Assembly: GCA_902563835.1 (NCBI GenBank)
Contig: CACEZB010000003.1
Location: forward strand, 1-64,000
DNA: 64,000 nucleotides
Source: an uncultured SAR86 cluster bacterium
GTDB lineage: Bacteria > Pseudomonadota > Gammaproteobacteria > Magnimaribacterales > D2472
Reading direction: 5' to 3'
Below the pieces are notes generated by a model. It worked only from the letters and a program-made list of their open reading frames with translations, did not search any database and had not been told where the DNA came from. The position numbers and the translations under genes are program-made. Positions 55,889-64,000 of the stretch are shown piece after piece (position 1 is the stretch's first letter; every line of letters begins with the position of its first letter).

Positions 55889-57223
55889 TTACTCGTTTTC
55901 CTTATTATCAACTAATACGTAACTTAAAATTAGTCCAGTTAATATTCCTAACCACATGTACTCTCCTCCAAAAGCAATTAAAACAGCAGTAACAAGAGCA
56001 ACCGCTTTTTCGGAATTTTTTACAGCTAGTGACATTGCAATATATGAACATGCAAGACCGGTTAAAATAAGAGTTACTCCCAAAGCAACTATCATTAAGG
56101 GTTGCATAATATCAATAAATGGAACTACAAAAAATAAAAAAGGAATACCCATCAAATAATACGAATGAATGCCATCAAATAATGATCCCATAGCCTCTCT
56201 TCCTTGTTTCCATCTTTCAACCACTACAACGTGAACACCTGTCCATAAAGCGCCTTGAGTGGGGAAAAAAGGATTGATTATAGCTCCAAGCGCATTTCTA
56301 ATTCCTACACTATTATGAGATCTATTTATGTCTATATCTATTATTTCATCAGGTCTTTTTTGTTGGCCCTCTTTAATCACTTCTATAGCTGTAACAAAAT
56401 CACCAAATAACAATAAATAACCAATAATTACTAAAGGTAAAACCTCTAGATACATTTCAGTGGGTGGGAAACCAATCGACAATGGTGAGGTTTGTAAATA
56501 TACATCTTTTACAGCTGGAGCGGCTAAACCCCATTCTATACTCCAGGTAATTTCACCTGTGAAGTAACCAACGATTGCAGCAACTATGAAACCAGGTAGT
56601 AAACCCAAAGATCCAATAATGGCAAGAATTTTATTTTTTTGAGCCAATCTTTTAAAAGGTTCTGAAAATGTTGTAATAGTGCAAATTAATAAAGCAGAAA
56701 TCATAGATACTGGTGCGTTACCAATATATCGATCAAAATCGCTGAAGAAGATTTGGTAAAAGGCAGCCAAAGCAGCACCTAAAATGATTCCAGATTTAAG
56801 ACCATTTGGTACTTTTTCTACAATTAGTTTACCAATACCTGTTAATCCTAAGATTAAGACAAGAAAAGTAAACTCAATTGCCATAGCAGACATGTAATGA
56901 AATGTCTCAACTCGATAAACTCCATCAAACATACCTTTTGTCATAAAAAATGCTATGACTAGTGGTAAAGCTGGAGTTATCCATCCAGAAGCCATTGGCT
57001 CGCCGAAGATAATTGGACTTGAAGTAATTAAAACACTAGCTATAAAACAAACAGCAATTGCTTCATCTAATGATAATCCTAATGCTATTCCAATAGGCGC
57101 CGCCGCAAGAGCAGTTGCACCTGATATTACTAAACCTTGAAGAAATTCTGCGGTCAATAATTTAGTATGAATGAAGGGAATCCGTAATGTAAATGGACCC
57201 CATTTTATTCCGTTTTTATTCAT
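55889..57223 (-). CDS. NCS2/SulP-like membrane permease
   Basis: 444 residues, 12-14 membrane segments. It starts with a cytosolic tail, then AEFLQGLVISGATALAAAPIGIALGLSLDEAIAVCFIASVL, and has the family-like PLVIIGYLLLFGDFVTAIEVIKEG and IRNALGAIINPFFPTQGALWTGVHVVV. I place it in the nucleobase/ascorbate (NCS2/AzgA) to sulfate (SulP) superfamily; the substrate is uncertain. In operon context between a CoxE-like gene and the ABC exporter. Confidence 0.7.
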   Translation of the reverse strand: MNKNGIKWGPFTLRIPFIHTKLLTAEFLQGLVISGATALAAAPIGIALGLSLDEAIAVCFIASVLITSSPIIFGEPMASGWITPALPLVIAFFMTKGMFDGVYRVETFHYMSAMAIEFTFLVLILGLTGIGKLIVEKVPNGLKSGIILGAALAAFYQIFFSDFDRYIGNAPVSMISALLICTITTFSEPFKRLAQKNKILAIIGSLGLLPGFIVAAIVGYFTGEITWSIEWGLAAPAVKDVYLQTSPLSIGFPPTEMYLEVLPLVIIGYLLLFGDFVTAIEVIKEGQQKRPDEIIDIDINRSHNSVGIRNALGAIINPFFPTQGALWTGVHVVVVERWKQGREAMGSLFDGIHSYYLMGIPFLFFVVPFIDIMQPLMIVALGVTLILTGLACSYIAMSLAVKNSEKAVALVTAVLIAFGGEYMWLGILTGLILSYVLVDNKENE

Positions 57224-57238
57224 ATTTTCTCCCCATAA

Positions 57239-58414
57239 TCATTTTGATAATTCTGCCATACCCTCTTCTAAACCTTTGAGTGTTAAAGGATACATTCTAT
57301 TTTCAAATAATTCTTTAATAATACATATAGATGACGTGTAATCCCAGTGATCGTCAGGCACTGGGTTTAGCCATGCCATATTTTCAAAATGATCAGATAG
57401 TCTTTTTATCCATACATGGCCAGCTTCTTCATTCCAATGTTCTATGCTACCACCTGCATTTGTTATTTCATATGGAGCCATTGTTGCATCGCCAACTACA
57501 ATAACTTTATAGTCAGACTGAAATTTATTAATTATATCTTGTACTAAGAATCTTTCTTGTGATCGTCTTCTATTATCTTTCCAAACAGATTCATAAATAC
57601 AATTATGAAAATAAAAATATTCTAGATTTTTAAATTCTGTTTTTATGGCTGAAAAGAGTTCCTCACATAATTTAACATAAGGATCCATAGAGCCACCAAC
57701 ATCAAATAATACTATGACTTTTACTGAATTTAATCTTTCTGGGACCATCTTGATATCTAAGTATCCAGCATTTTTTGCAGTTGATTTGATAGTATCATCC
57801 ATATCTAACTCAAGGTCATTTCCTTGTCTTGCAAATTTTCTTAAACGTCTTAACGCCATCTTTATATCTCTAGTACCAATGATGACTGAATCGTCTAAAT
57901 TAGAGTATTGTCTCTGCTCCCATATTTTTACAGCCTTTTTTTGACCACCTGGACCACCAATACGTATTCCTTCAGGATTTTGACCCCCATGGCCATATGG
58001 AGATGTACCATTAGTGCCTACCCATTTGTTACCGCCCTCATGACGTTCTTTTTGTTCTTCAAGACGTTTTTTAAATTCTTCTAATAATTTCTCTAGTCCG
58101 CCTAACGATTGAATCTTTTTAAGTTCTTCTGGGTCTAATTCTTTCTCAAAAGCTTTCCTAAGCCAATCTTCAGGTATTAGAGCTTGGAATACATCTTCTA
58201 ATTTTTCTATACCTTTAAAATAGATATCAAACGCTTTATCAAATTTATCATAATGCTTTTCATCTTTTACTAGTGTTGCTCTAGATAAGTAATAAAAATC
58301 ATCAAGATCTGCATAAACCAATTGATTCTCAAGCGCTCCTAATAAATCTAATAATTCTCTTAGCGTGCATGGGACGCCAGCAGATCTTATAGTTTGAAAT
58401 AAATTAATTAGCAT
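57239..58414 (-). CDS. VWA-domain protein, CoxE-like
   Basis: 391 residues. N-terminal helical part (LINLFQTIRSAGVPCTLRELLDLLGAL), a Gly-rich, Lys/Glu-rich linker (130-180), then a von Willebrand A domain (about 220-391) with an altered MIDAS, FDVGGSMDPYVKLC, and GDATMAPYEIT. CoxE-type proteins pair with MoxR ATPases to mature metalloenzymes; the AAA+ gene is directly upstream with no gap. Client enzyme is not in the window. Confidence 0.88.
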   Translation of the reverse strand: MLINLFQTIRSAGVPCTLRELLDLLGALENQLVYADLDDFYYLSRATLVKDEKHYDKFDKAFDIYFKGIEKLEDVFQALIPEDWLRKAFEKELDPEELKKIQSLGGLEKLLEEFKKRLEEQKERHEGGNKWVGTNGTSPYGHGGQNPEGIRIGGPGGQKKAVKIWEQRQYSNLDDSVIIGTRDIKMALRRLRKFARQGNDLELDMDDTIKSTAKNAGYLDIKMVPERLNSVKVIVLFDVGGSMDPYVKLCEELFSAIKTEFKNLEYFYFHNCIYESVWKDNRRRSQERFLVQDIINKFQSDYKVIVVGDATMAPYEITNAGGSIEHWNEEAGHVWIKRLSDHFENMAWLNPVPDDHWDYTSSICIIKELFENRMYPLTLKGLEEGMAELSK

Positions 58415-59266
58415 TTATTTTGAATTTGCTTCTCTTCTTGACATAAATGCAAGCCTCTCAAGTAATTGAACATCCTGTTCATTTTTTAATAGAGCTCCAT
58501 ACAATGGGGGTATTGCTTTCGAAGAGTCTGCATTTTTTAATATTTCATCAGGCATATCATCTGATAACAGTAATTTTAACCAGTCAATCAGTTCAGATGT
58601 AGATGGTTTTTTCTTTAAACCGGGGATTTTTCTTAAATCAAAAAATATTTCTAAAGCATCTTTAACTAATTTCTTTTTAATCTTAGGGTAATGAACAGAA
58701 ACAATTTTATTCATAGTCTCTCTATCTGGAAATTGAATGTAATGAAAGAAGCATCTTCTTAAAAATGCATCAGGCAATTCCTTTTCATTATTTGAGGTCA
58801 TGATTATTAATGGTCTATGTTTAGCTTTTATAGTTTCACCAGTTTCATAACAAAAGAATTCCATTCTATCTAGTTCTTGAAGAAGGTCATTCGGGAACTC
58901 AATGTCTGCTTTATCAATCTCATCTATTAATAAAACTACTTGTTTTTCTGATGTAAAAGCATCCCATAGTTTTCCTTTTTTTATATAGTTGGATATGTCT
59001 TTTACCCTTTCATCGCCTAATTGAGAATCCCTTAAACGAGTTACAGCATCATATTCATATAATCCTTGTGATGCTTTAGTAGTAGATTTGATATGCCATT
59101 CAATTAAGTCCATATTAAGAGCATTAGCAACCTCTATAGCTAATAATGTTTTACCTGTGCCTGGCTCACCTTTGACCAGCAAAGGTCTTTCTAGGGATTT
59201 AGCTGCATTAACTGCCATACTTAAATCTTCCGTTGATATATAGTTCTTGGTACCTTTAAATTGCAT
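58415..59266 (-). CDS. MoxR-family AAA+ ATPase
   Basis: 283 residues. Walker A KGEPGTGKTLLA (about 36-47), Walker B VVLLIDEIDKADIEFPNDLLQELD, sensor 1 TSNNEKELPDAFLRRCFFHYI with Arg finger. Acts as a chaperone-like remodeller with a VWA partner. Close-packed with the CoxE-like gene (stop and start 1 base apart) and led by a thioesterase gene 24 bases upstream. Confidence 0.92.
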   Translation of the reverse strand: MQFKGTKNYISTEDLSMAVNAAKSLERPLLVKGEPGTGKTLLAIEVANALNMDLIEWHIKSTTKASQGLYEYDAVTRLRDSQLGDERVKDISNYIKKGKLWDAFTSEKQVVLLIDEIDKADIEFPNDLLQELDRMEFFCYETGETIKAKHRPLIIMTSNNEKELPDAFLRRCFFHYIQFPDRETMNKIVSVHYPKIKKKLVKDALEIFFDLRKIPGLKKKPSTSELIDWLKLLLSDDMPDEILKNADSSKAIPPLYGALLKNEQDVQLLERLAFMSRREANSK

Positions 59267-59289
59267 TTTTTTTCCTTTTAATCAATAAA

Positions 59290-60135
59290 TTAAGATATTT
59301 TTTCTTCTGACTTTAGTATTCTAGTTAGTTGACGGCTCGAAGCAACTAAATTTGCATCTAAATCCCAAATATTACAATCTTGTTCAAAATATCCTTTGTT
59401 GATATCTGAAGCTTTGAAGTCTGCATATAAAACTGATGTAGATGGCATCTTTCTAATATGAGTTGTTAGAGTTATGGTTGGAATCCATCCTAAAGGGCCA
59501 TATTTATTACAAACTACTGGAGGCAGGATGTCTGAAAAGAAAGATAAACAAAATTGATCTGGTACACCTCCTTCCATTTCTAAAAAAGCAGAACATCTTG
59601 CTTCATTATCTTTATTGCTAGAATCTGGCTCTCTGTTCCACCATGCATGGTCTGGATGAATATCACATTCTAATTGTTGGATAAATGCTGGGGTAAAACC
59701 TTTAGAAATCTTATCGTAATTCATCTTTACGTAATCATTTTTATCTTTATCATTAAAAATATTAGGTAAAGGCTTTTGAAGATCATCATACCCTTTCATA
59801 AATTCAAAATCAGAACAAGTTCCAGTAAATGTAGTACAAATTTTATCGTCTTGAATTAACTTAACAATACCAGATGAACTTCCCTTACTTGCCTTAAAGG
59901 TTTCTACCTCAAGCTGGAAAGGTTTAGCATCAATTCTATCCAAATATTGCACAGATGAGCTTATTGCTGTTGAATGAGGCAGTATGCTTGTAAGAGCCTT
60001 GTGCATAACTGCCATTAAATATCCACCATGAGGTGTATTACCTACAAAATAATTAGTATCTGGATTAACTGAAAATATACTATCTTCAATATTCTCTAAT
60101 TTTAGAGCATGTTGAAATCTTTCAAATTGATTCAT
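59290..60135 (-). CDS. Acyl-CoA thioesterase, double hotdog
   Basis: 281 residues, two hotdog halves as in TesB/4HBT_3 enzymes. The first half has the YFVGNTPHGGYLMAVMHKAL substrate-loop motif and VQYLDRIDAKPFQLEVE; the second has the GWIPTITLTTHIRKMPSTSVLYADFKAS segment and ends with a polar tail. It hydrolyses acyl-CoAs to free acid and CoA; chain preference is not evident. Confidence 0.82.
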   Translation of the reverse strand: MNQFERFQHALKLENIEDSIFSVNPDTNYFVGNTPHGGYLMAVMHKALTSILPHSTAISSSVQYLDRIDAKPFQLEVETFKASKGSSSGIVKLIQDDKICTTFTGTCSDFEFMKGYDDLQKPLPNIFNDKDKNDYVKMNYDKISKGFTPAFIQQLECDIHPDHAWWNREPDSSNKDNEARCSAFLEMEGGVPDQFCLSFFSDILPPVVCNKYGPLGWIPTITLTTHIRKMPSTSVLYADFKASDINKGYFEQDCNIWDLDANLVASSRQLTRILKSEEKIS

Positions 60136-60189
60136 GATAGGTTAATTTTAGTTCATAATTTATATTATTAGAAATTAATAAAGATACAT

Positions 60190-60978
60190 ATGCACGAAAT
60201 AGCTGATATAGCTTGTAACTTTACAAGCGAAAGATTTGATAAAGATCTTGATAAAGTTATTGATACAGCTATTACTAATAAAATTAATAAATTTGGTCTT
60301 ATATGCAGTAGATTGAGTGATCTAAATAAATTATTAAAAATATATGACCAATACTCAAAAAATATGTTCTTTACAATTGGAACTCATCCACATCATGCAA
60401 ATGAAATTAATGATGACTATTTAAAAAAACTGATAGACGCAGTAAAAAAAAATAATCCTCATGCTATTGGTGAAACAGGATTAGATTTCTTTAGAAACTT
60501 ATCTACTTATGAAGAACAAATATTTGCATTTGAAGAACAAATCAAAATAGCAATAGATATGAACAAACCTCTTTTTCTGCATCAAAGAGATTCACATGAT
60601 GATTTTATAAAGATTTTAAGAAAATATTCATCTGATATTAATAAGGCTGTTGTACATTGTTTTACTGGAACTCAACAGCAATTAGATGATTATTTAGAAC
60701 TAGATTGTTATATAGGTGTTACTGGCTGGATATGTGATGCGAAGAGAAACGTTGAACTTCGCAAAACCATTAAAAATATTCCTTTGGAAAGATTGGTGAT
60801 TGAAACAGACTGTCCATATCTAATTCCTAAAAATCTTCCCGATAAACCTAAAAACAATAGGAATGAACCAAGTAACTTAAATCATATAGTTAATGAAATT
60901 ACCAAGCTCATGGATATAGATAAAGATATTCTTAGAAAACAAACTTTTAGAAATACTAAAAGCTTTTTTGATATTTAG
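60190..60978 (+). CDS. tatD: TatD-family metal-dependent DNase
   Basis: 262 residues, TIM barrel. FTIGTHPHHANEI, AIGETGLDFFRN, FLHQRDSHDDFIKIL, VVHCFTGTQQQLDDYL, GVTGWICD and IETDCPYLIPKNL closely follow E. coli TatD (260). The N-terminal HxH of related YcfH/YjjV is CNFT, as in TatD. Exonuclease on DNA and RNA. Confidence 0.93.
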   Translation: MHEIADIACNFTSERFDKDLDKVIDTAITNKINKFGLICSRLSDLNKLLKIYDQYSKNMFFTIGTHPHHANEINDDYLKKLIDAVKKNNPHAIGETGLDFFRNLSTYEEQIFAFEEQIKIAIDMNKPLFLHQRDSHDDFIKILRKYSSDINKAVVHCFTGTQQQLDDYLELDCYIGVTGWICDAKRNVELRKTIKNIPLERLVIETDCPYLIPKNLPDKPKNNRNEPSNLNHIVNEITKLMDIDKDILRKQTFRNTKSFFDI

Positions 60979-61041
60979 TTAGGATGAAAACCAAAAAATA
61001 TATAAGAACAAATAAAACCTTTTATATTATTGAGGAAGATC

Positions 61042-61668
61042 CTAGATTTTATTTTTTTTCAATTGTTCAAGTTTACGTTTATCTCTCTCTTTATTAGCTC
61101 TATCTATATTTTCTTTATCTTTAATTTGTAAATTTTTCATATATTTTTCATAAGATTTATGATTTTTGCTTAATGCACAATAAGCAAACTTGCCACCATC
61201 ATTTTCAAATAATATAGGATTGATCTCATCATTTTTTTCATAATAATCATCCATTGCAACAACGATTTCATCTAAATATAGATTTTCTCTATTTATTCGA
61301 TAATATTTATATTGCCAAGTATTTAAAGGCGCTTTCCAAAACACATATCGACTAGTAATCTTATAAATCTTTACTGTCTTTGAGGTTATGTGATTTTCTT
61401 TGGGTATCCAGTACCTTGGATTGTCCTGGTCTATAGGTCCAGTTTGTTTAATTCTATCAATCGATACTTTATTTTTAAAAAATTTAAATCCAGTGTACCG
61501 CTCTGCATGATCTTTTTGTAATTTAATATTTGTAGGATCTAGACTCATATCTAATGGAACAAAATATTGAGCACAAATTAAACTTTTACCATTAAGCGAA
61601 TCCAAAGGCTCATTAGAGTATGAAAACAACGAAATAATAATACCAAGTGTAAAAAATATTATCTTCAT
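61042..61668 (-). CDS. Secreted protein of unknown function
   Basis: 208 residues. Signal peptide (MKIIFFTLGIIISLFSYS), two cysteines (CAQYFVPLD and YCALSKN) that could pair, a beta-rich middle with many aromatic residues (WKAPLNTWQYKYYRINRENLYL), and a Lys/Arg/Asp-rich C-terminal helix (DKENIDRANKERDKRKLEQLKKNKI). Family not recognised. It ends 63 bases from the convergent tatD and lies 9 bases from the racemase gene on the same strand. Confidence 0.55.
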   Translation of the reverse strand: MKIIFFTLGIIISLFSYSNEPLDSLNGKSLICAQYFVPLDMSLDPTNIKLQKDHAERYTGFKFFKNKVSIDRIKQTGPIDQDNPRYWIPKENHITSKTVKIYKITSRYVFWKAPLNTWQYKYYRINRENLYLDEIVVAMDDYYEKNDEINPILFENDGGKFAYCALSKNHKSYEKYMKNLQIKDKENIDRANKERDKRKLEQLKKNKI

Positions 61669-61677
61669 AAACTTATT

Positions 61678-62778
61678 TCAAAAAACATCTTTTGATAAAT
61701 TAAATTCATTGCAAATATCATCTAGGTCAACTCCAACCTTTTTAGCGTTATATTTAATTTCTGGTTTAGTTTTAGAATATCTTGGAGATGCATTAGGTTG
61801 ATTAAAGCCATCTATATTTGTAAAAGCTTTTCTTTCTATATTATGTGGATGGTCTTGTGCCTCTTCCATGCTGAGAACTGGAGAAACGCATGCATCACTG
61901 CCACCAAATATTTCTACCCATTCAGATCTTGATTTTAATTTAATTATAGATGTCATCTTTTCTTTTAATTCTGGCCATAATTCTTTATTGTGCTGGTCTT
62001 TAAATCTTTCATCATCTATTTCAAGTTTTTCTAAAAGCTCGTTATAAAATTGAGGTTCAATCGATCCGATAGCAATATACTTTTTATCTAAACATTCATA
62101 AGTATCATAAAAGTGAGCAAAACCATCAAGTAAGTTAGATTCCCTATTATCTTCCCAATGTCCCATTTCTTTTAAAGAATAAAAGAAAGACATTAATGAT
62201 AAAGATCCATCAACCATTGCTGAATCAACCACCTGTCCCTCTCCTGTCTTGAGAGAATGAATTAATCCTGAAACTATACCAAAAGCTAGATGCATTCCAC
62301 CCCCTCCATAATCTCCTATTAAATTTAATGGAGGTATCGGATTTGAGTCTTTTCTGCCAATAGAATTTAAAGCTCCAGATAAACTGATATAGTTGATATC
62401 ATGTCCTGCTAAATTAGACATTGGACCTTCTTGACCCCAACCAGTCATTCTTCCATAAACTAACTTAGGATTTCTTTCTAAACATACATCTGGACCAAGA
62501 CCTAATTTTTCCATAACGCCAGGTCTATATCCCTCAAAAACAACATCAACTTGATCTATTAATTTAAGTATTTCACTAATCGTGTCTTTATTTTTAAGAT
62601 CTGCTGTTATTGAACGTTTTGATCTATTATGAATATCATATTTATTCTCAACACCCTCAGTACCTTTCCTTCCAACTCTGATTACATCAGCTCCCATATC
62701 AGCCAATAACATTCCACAATAAGGGCCAGGTCCAATTCCTGAAAACTCTAATATTTTTATATCTTTAAGTGGTCCCAT
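61678..62778 (-). CDS. Alpha-methylacyl-CoA racemase-like CaiB/BaiF-family enzyme
   Basis: 366 residues. The racemase/CoA-transferase family III fold: EFSGIGPGPYCGMLLADMGADVIRV, GYRPGVMEKLGLG, YGRMTGWGQEGPMSNLAGHDINYISLSGAL, LNLIGDYGGGGMHLA. His126 and Asp156 match the catalytic pair numbering of the mycobacterial racemase MCR, which favours racemase over CoA-transferase. It would invert alpha-methyl-branched acyl-CoAs before beta-oxidation. Start overlaps the MMPL stop (TAATG). Confidence 0.85.
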   Translation of the reverse strand: MGPLKDIKILEFSGIGPGPYCGMLLADMGADVIRVGRKGTEGVENKYDIHNRSKRSITADLKNKDTISEILKLIDQVDVVFEGYRPGVMEKLGLGPDVCLERNPKLVYGRMTGWGQEGPMSNLAGHDINYISLSGALNSIGRKDSNPIPPLNLIGDYGGGGMHLAFGIVSGLIHSLKTGEGQVVDSAMVDGSLSLMSFFYSLKEMGHWEDNRESNLLDGFAHFYDTYECLDKKYIAIGSIEPQFYNELLEKLEIDDERFKDQHNKELWPELKEKMTSIIKLKSRSEWVEIFGGSDACVSPVLSMEEAQDHPHNIERKAFTNIDGFNQPNASPRYSKTKPEIKYNAKKVGVDLDDICNEFNLSKDVF

Positions 62779-64000
62779 TATTTAAATACCTCATATTTTA
62801 CTAATAGATTAGGTAATAATGTTAATGAACTAATAAAAGCTAATATCATAGCAATCGCAGTAAAAAGTCCAAAGAGGATTGTAGGAAAGAAATTAGATAA
62901 AGATAATATTAAAAAACCTGCTGAAATAGTAGAAGCTGTATAAAAAATTGCTCTTCCTGTTGTAGCGTGAGCGTTACTTAAAGCCAATGATGTCGAGCCA
63001 GTTATCTTTAATTCTTTTTTATATCTATAAATATAGTGAATAGTATTATCCACTGCCATGCCAACACTTATTGCAGCAACTGTTATTGTCATAATATCTA
63101 ATGGTATTTTTAAAAGACCTAATAATCCCATAACAGATGATGCAACAAAGATATTTGGTATTAATCCTATAATCATTACCTTTATGGATCTGAAAATTAA
63201 AAAAAGCATTAAAGATATAACAACAAAAACTATTATTAAAGATCCGATCTGCGATCTAAATAATGACTGCAACATATTATTATATAAAACTGCTAGTCCT
63301 GTTATCTCATACTGAGATGGTTCTAAATTAAATTTATTTTGCAGATCTTCATTTATCATCTTTAATAGTTCATTTCTATTTAGTTCTGTAGCAGACTCAT
63401 TGACTCTAGTTGAAATTCTAACAACTGAGTCATCTTTATTTATATATGAATACAATAATGATTCTCTAATATCTTCTGGCAAAACTGATCTTAATAAAGC
63501 TAGCTCAAGATCATTTAAATCTTTGCCATCATTAATTTGTCGAGCAAGTTTTACCCCGCTAGCAACACTTAGTACCTTACCAATTTCTGGTATTGAATCT
63601 AAATAATCATGAATGTCTTCTAATTCATTTAAAGAATAAATATTCCACCAATAACCAGCAGCGGTGCTTGTTTCATCATCAAATAAGTCATCTTCAAAAA
63701 ACTCGTCGTCAATTTGTATTGATTCGAACGTATCTTCTGGTTGAGAGATAATAATATCTAAAGTTGCTGTACCACCTAATTTTGAATCAATCTCTAACAT
63801 TCCTTTATATATTTCAGTATTTTTATCAAAGTAATCTATAAATCTATTTTCAACTTCTAATTTCGATATTCCTATGCACAAAATAATAAAAGAAGTAAAA
63901 AACGTAACTGATACTAAAGATTTATTACTTTGTGAAAAATTTAATAAAGTATTTGTTATTTTGTGCAGTGATAGGAAATCTTTAGTGCCGCCAACTTTGA
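62778..64000 (-). CDS. MMPL/RND-family exporter (5' part outside window)
   Basis: The frame is open to the right edge of the window, so only the C-terminal half (about 407 residues) is visible; an internal TTG at 63881 is not the start. It begins with a soluble segment, one membrane helix (SVTFFTSFIILCIGIS), a periplasmic domain (about 45-230) and a bundle of five or six helices containing IMTITVAAISVGMAVDNTIHYIYRYKKEL and SNAHATTGRAIFYTASTISAGFLILSLSNFFPTILFG, both MMPL/RND features with the proton-relay Asp. In operon with the racemase. Likely exports a lipid or hydrophobic compound; not shown by sequence. Confidence 0.85.
   Translation of the reverse strand, partial: KVGGTKDFLSLHKITNTLLNFSQSNKSLVSVTFFTSFIILCIGISKLEVENRFIDYFDKNTEIYKGMLEIDSKLGGTATLDIIISQPEDTFESIQIDDEFFEDDLFDDETSTAAGYWWNIYSLNELEDIHDYLDSIPEIGKVLSVASGVKLARQINDGKDLNDLELALLRSVLPEDIRESLLYSYINKDDSVVRISTRVNESATELNRNELLKMINEDLQNKFNLEPSQYEITGLAVLYNNMLQSLFRSQIGSLIIVFVVISLMLFLIFRSIKVMIIGLIPNIFVASSVMGLLGLLKIPLDIMTITVAAISVGMAVDNTIHYIYRYKKELKITGSTSLALSNAHATTGRAIFYTASTISAGFLILSLSNFFPTILFGLFTAIAMILAFISSLTLLPNLLVKYEVFK

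Noticed and set aside
61020..61060. Possible terminator of tatD (AGGAAGATCCT followed by T-rich DNA)
   Set aside because: The stem is only four base pairs and overlaps the convergent gene end; A+T-rich background explains the T run.

Overview
The window is about 30% GC and packed with genes. It looks like a chromosomal segment of a streamlined marine gammaproteobacterium, and I would guess the SAR86 clade or a close relative. Three things support this: very low GC, intergenic gaps that are mostly 0-50 bases with many TAATG/ATGA overlaps, and gammaproteobacterial gene orders (infA / clpA-clpS-icd / mnmA-purB, nqrABCDEF-apbE-nqrM, rluC facing rne, mrp facing metG). The marine low-GC reading is inference; no rRNA lies in the window to settle it. 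I see no phage, transposase, integrase or CRISPR array.

Layout. 1-2.2 kb: the 3' part of a serine carboxypeptidase gene, a small ABM-fold monooxygenase and a small possible lipoprotein. 2.3-8.9 kb: infA, then clpA, clpS and icd on the minus strand, then mnmA and purB. 9.0-10.6 kb: isocitrate lyase, so both enzymes of the isocitrate branch point are within 5 kb. 10.6-17.6 kb: the complete Na+-translocating NADH:quinone reductase operon nqrABCDEF-apbE-nqrM; nqrF carries a one-base frameshift in a T6 run. 17.6-21.5 kb: a long-form GAPDH and a tandem pair of acyl-CoA dehydrogenases. 21.5-26.9 kb: a CsiV-like protein, nfuA, an unlisted DUF2970-like mini-gene coupled to trmA, an AGCS Na+/amino-acid symporter, a glutaredoxin and an SDR. 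26.9-32.5 kb: a minus-strand run rluC-rpmF-fabD-fabG-acpP-mltG-tmk-holB, without the usual yceD, plsX, fabH, fabF and pabC. 32.7-39.3 kb: rne without its zinc-link cysteines, nudC, nhaB, dusA, mlaA and a shortened mrp. 39.4-45.5 kb: metG, a YumC-type ferredoxin-NADP reductase, rnt, grxD, pdxJ, a cofE homologue, an uncharacterised 142-residue protein and a Trm112-like mini-gene. 45.5-50.6 kb: two nearly identical tRNA-Arg genes (ACG and TCG) bracket a four-gene envelope operon (MBL hydrolase, HupE/UreJ-like, parvulin, DUF3604). 50.6-53.5 kb: rhodanese and an EamA exporter preceded by a structured RNA leader with a terminator, an SOS-type small gene with a near-perfect LexA box, a MASE1-like membrane protein, a winged-helix protein and tRNA-Ser. 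53.5-64 kb: queF, a YadGH-type ABC exporter, an NCS2-like permease, a CoxE/MoxR pair, an acyl-CoA thioesterase, tatD, a secreted unknown, an alpha-methylacyl-CoA racemase-like enzyme and a truncated MMPL/RND gene at the right edge.

How it fits together. The bioenergetics are sodium based: NQR pumps Na+ out, and NhaB and the AGCS carrier use or balance the gradient. Carbon metabolism points to acetyl-CoA and fatty-acid-like substrates: isocitrate lyase with an AceK-type serine kept in Icd, paired acyl-CoA dehydrogenases, a racemase for alpha-methyl acyl-CoAs and a thioesterase. The least explained parts are the structured leader at 51.86-52.06 kb, the LexA-controlled 72-residue protein next to it, the tRNA-bracketed DUF3604 operon, and the lone cofE gene.
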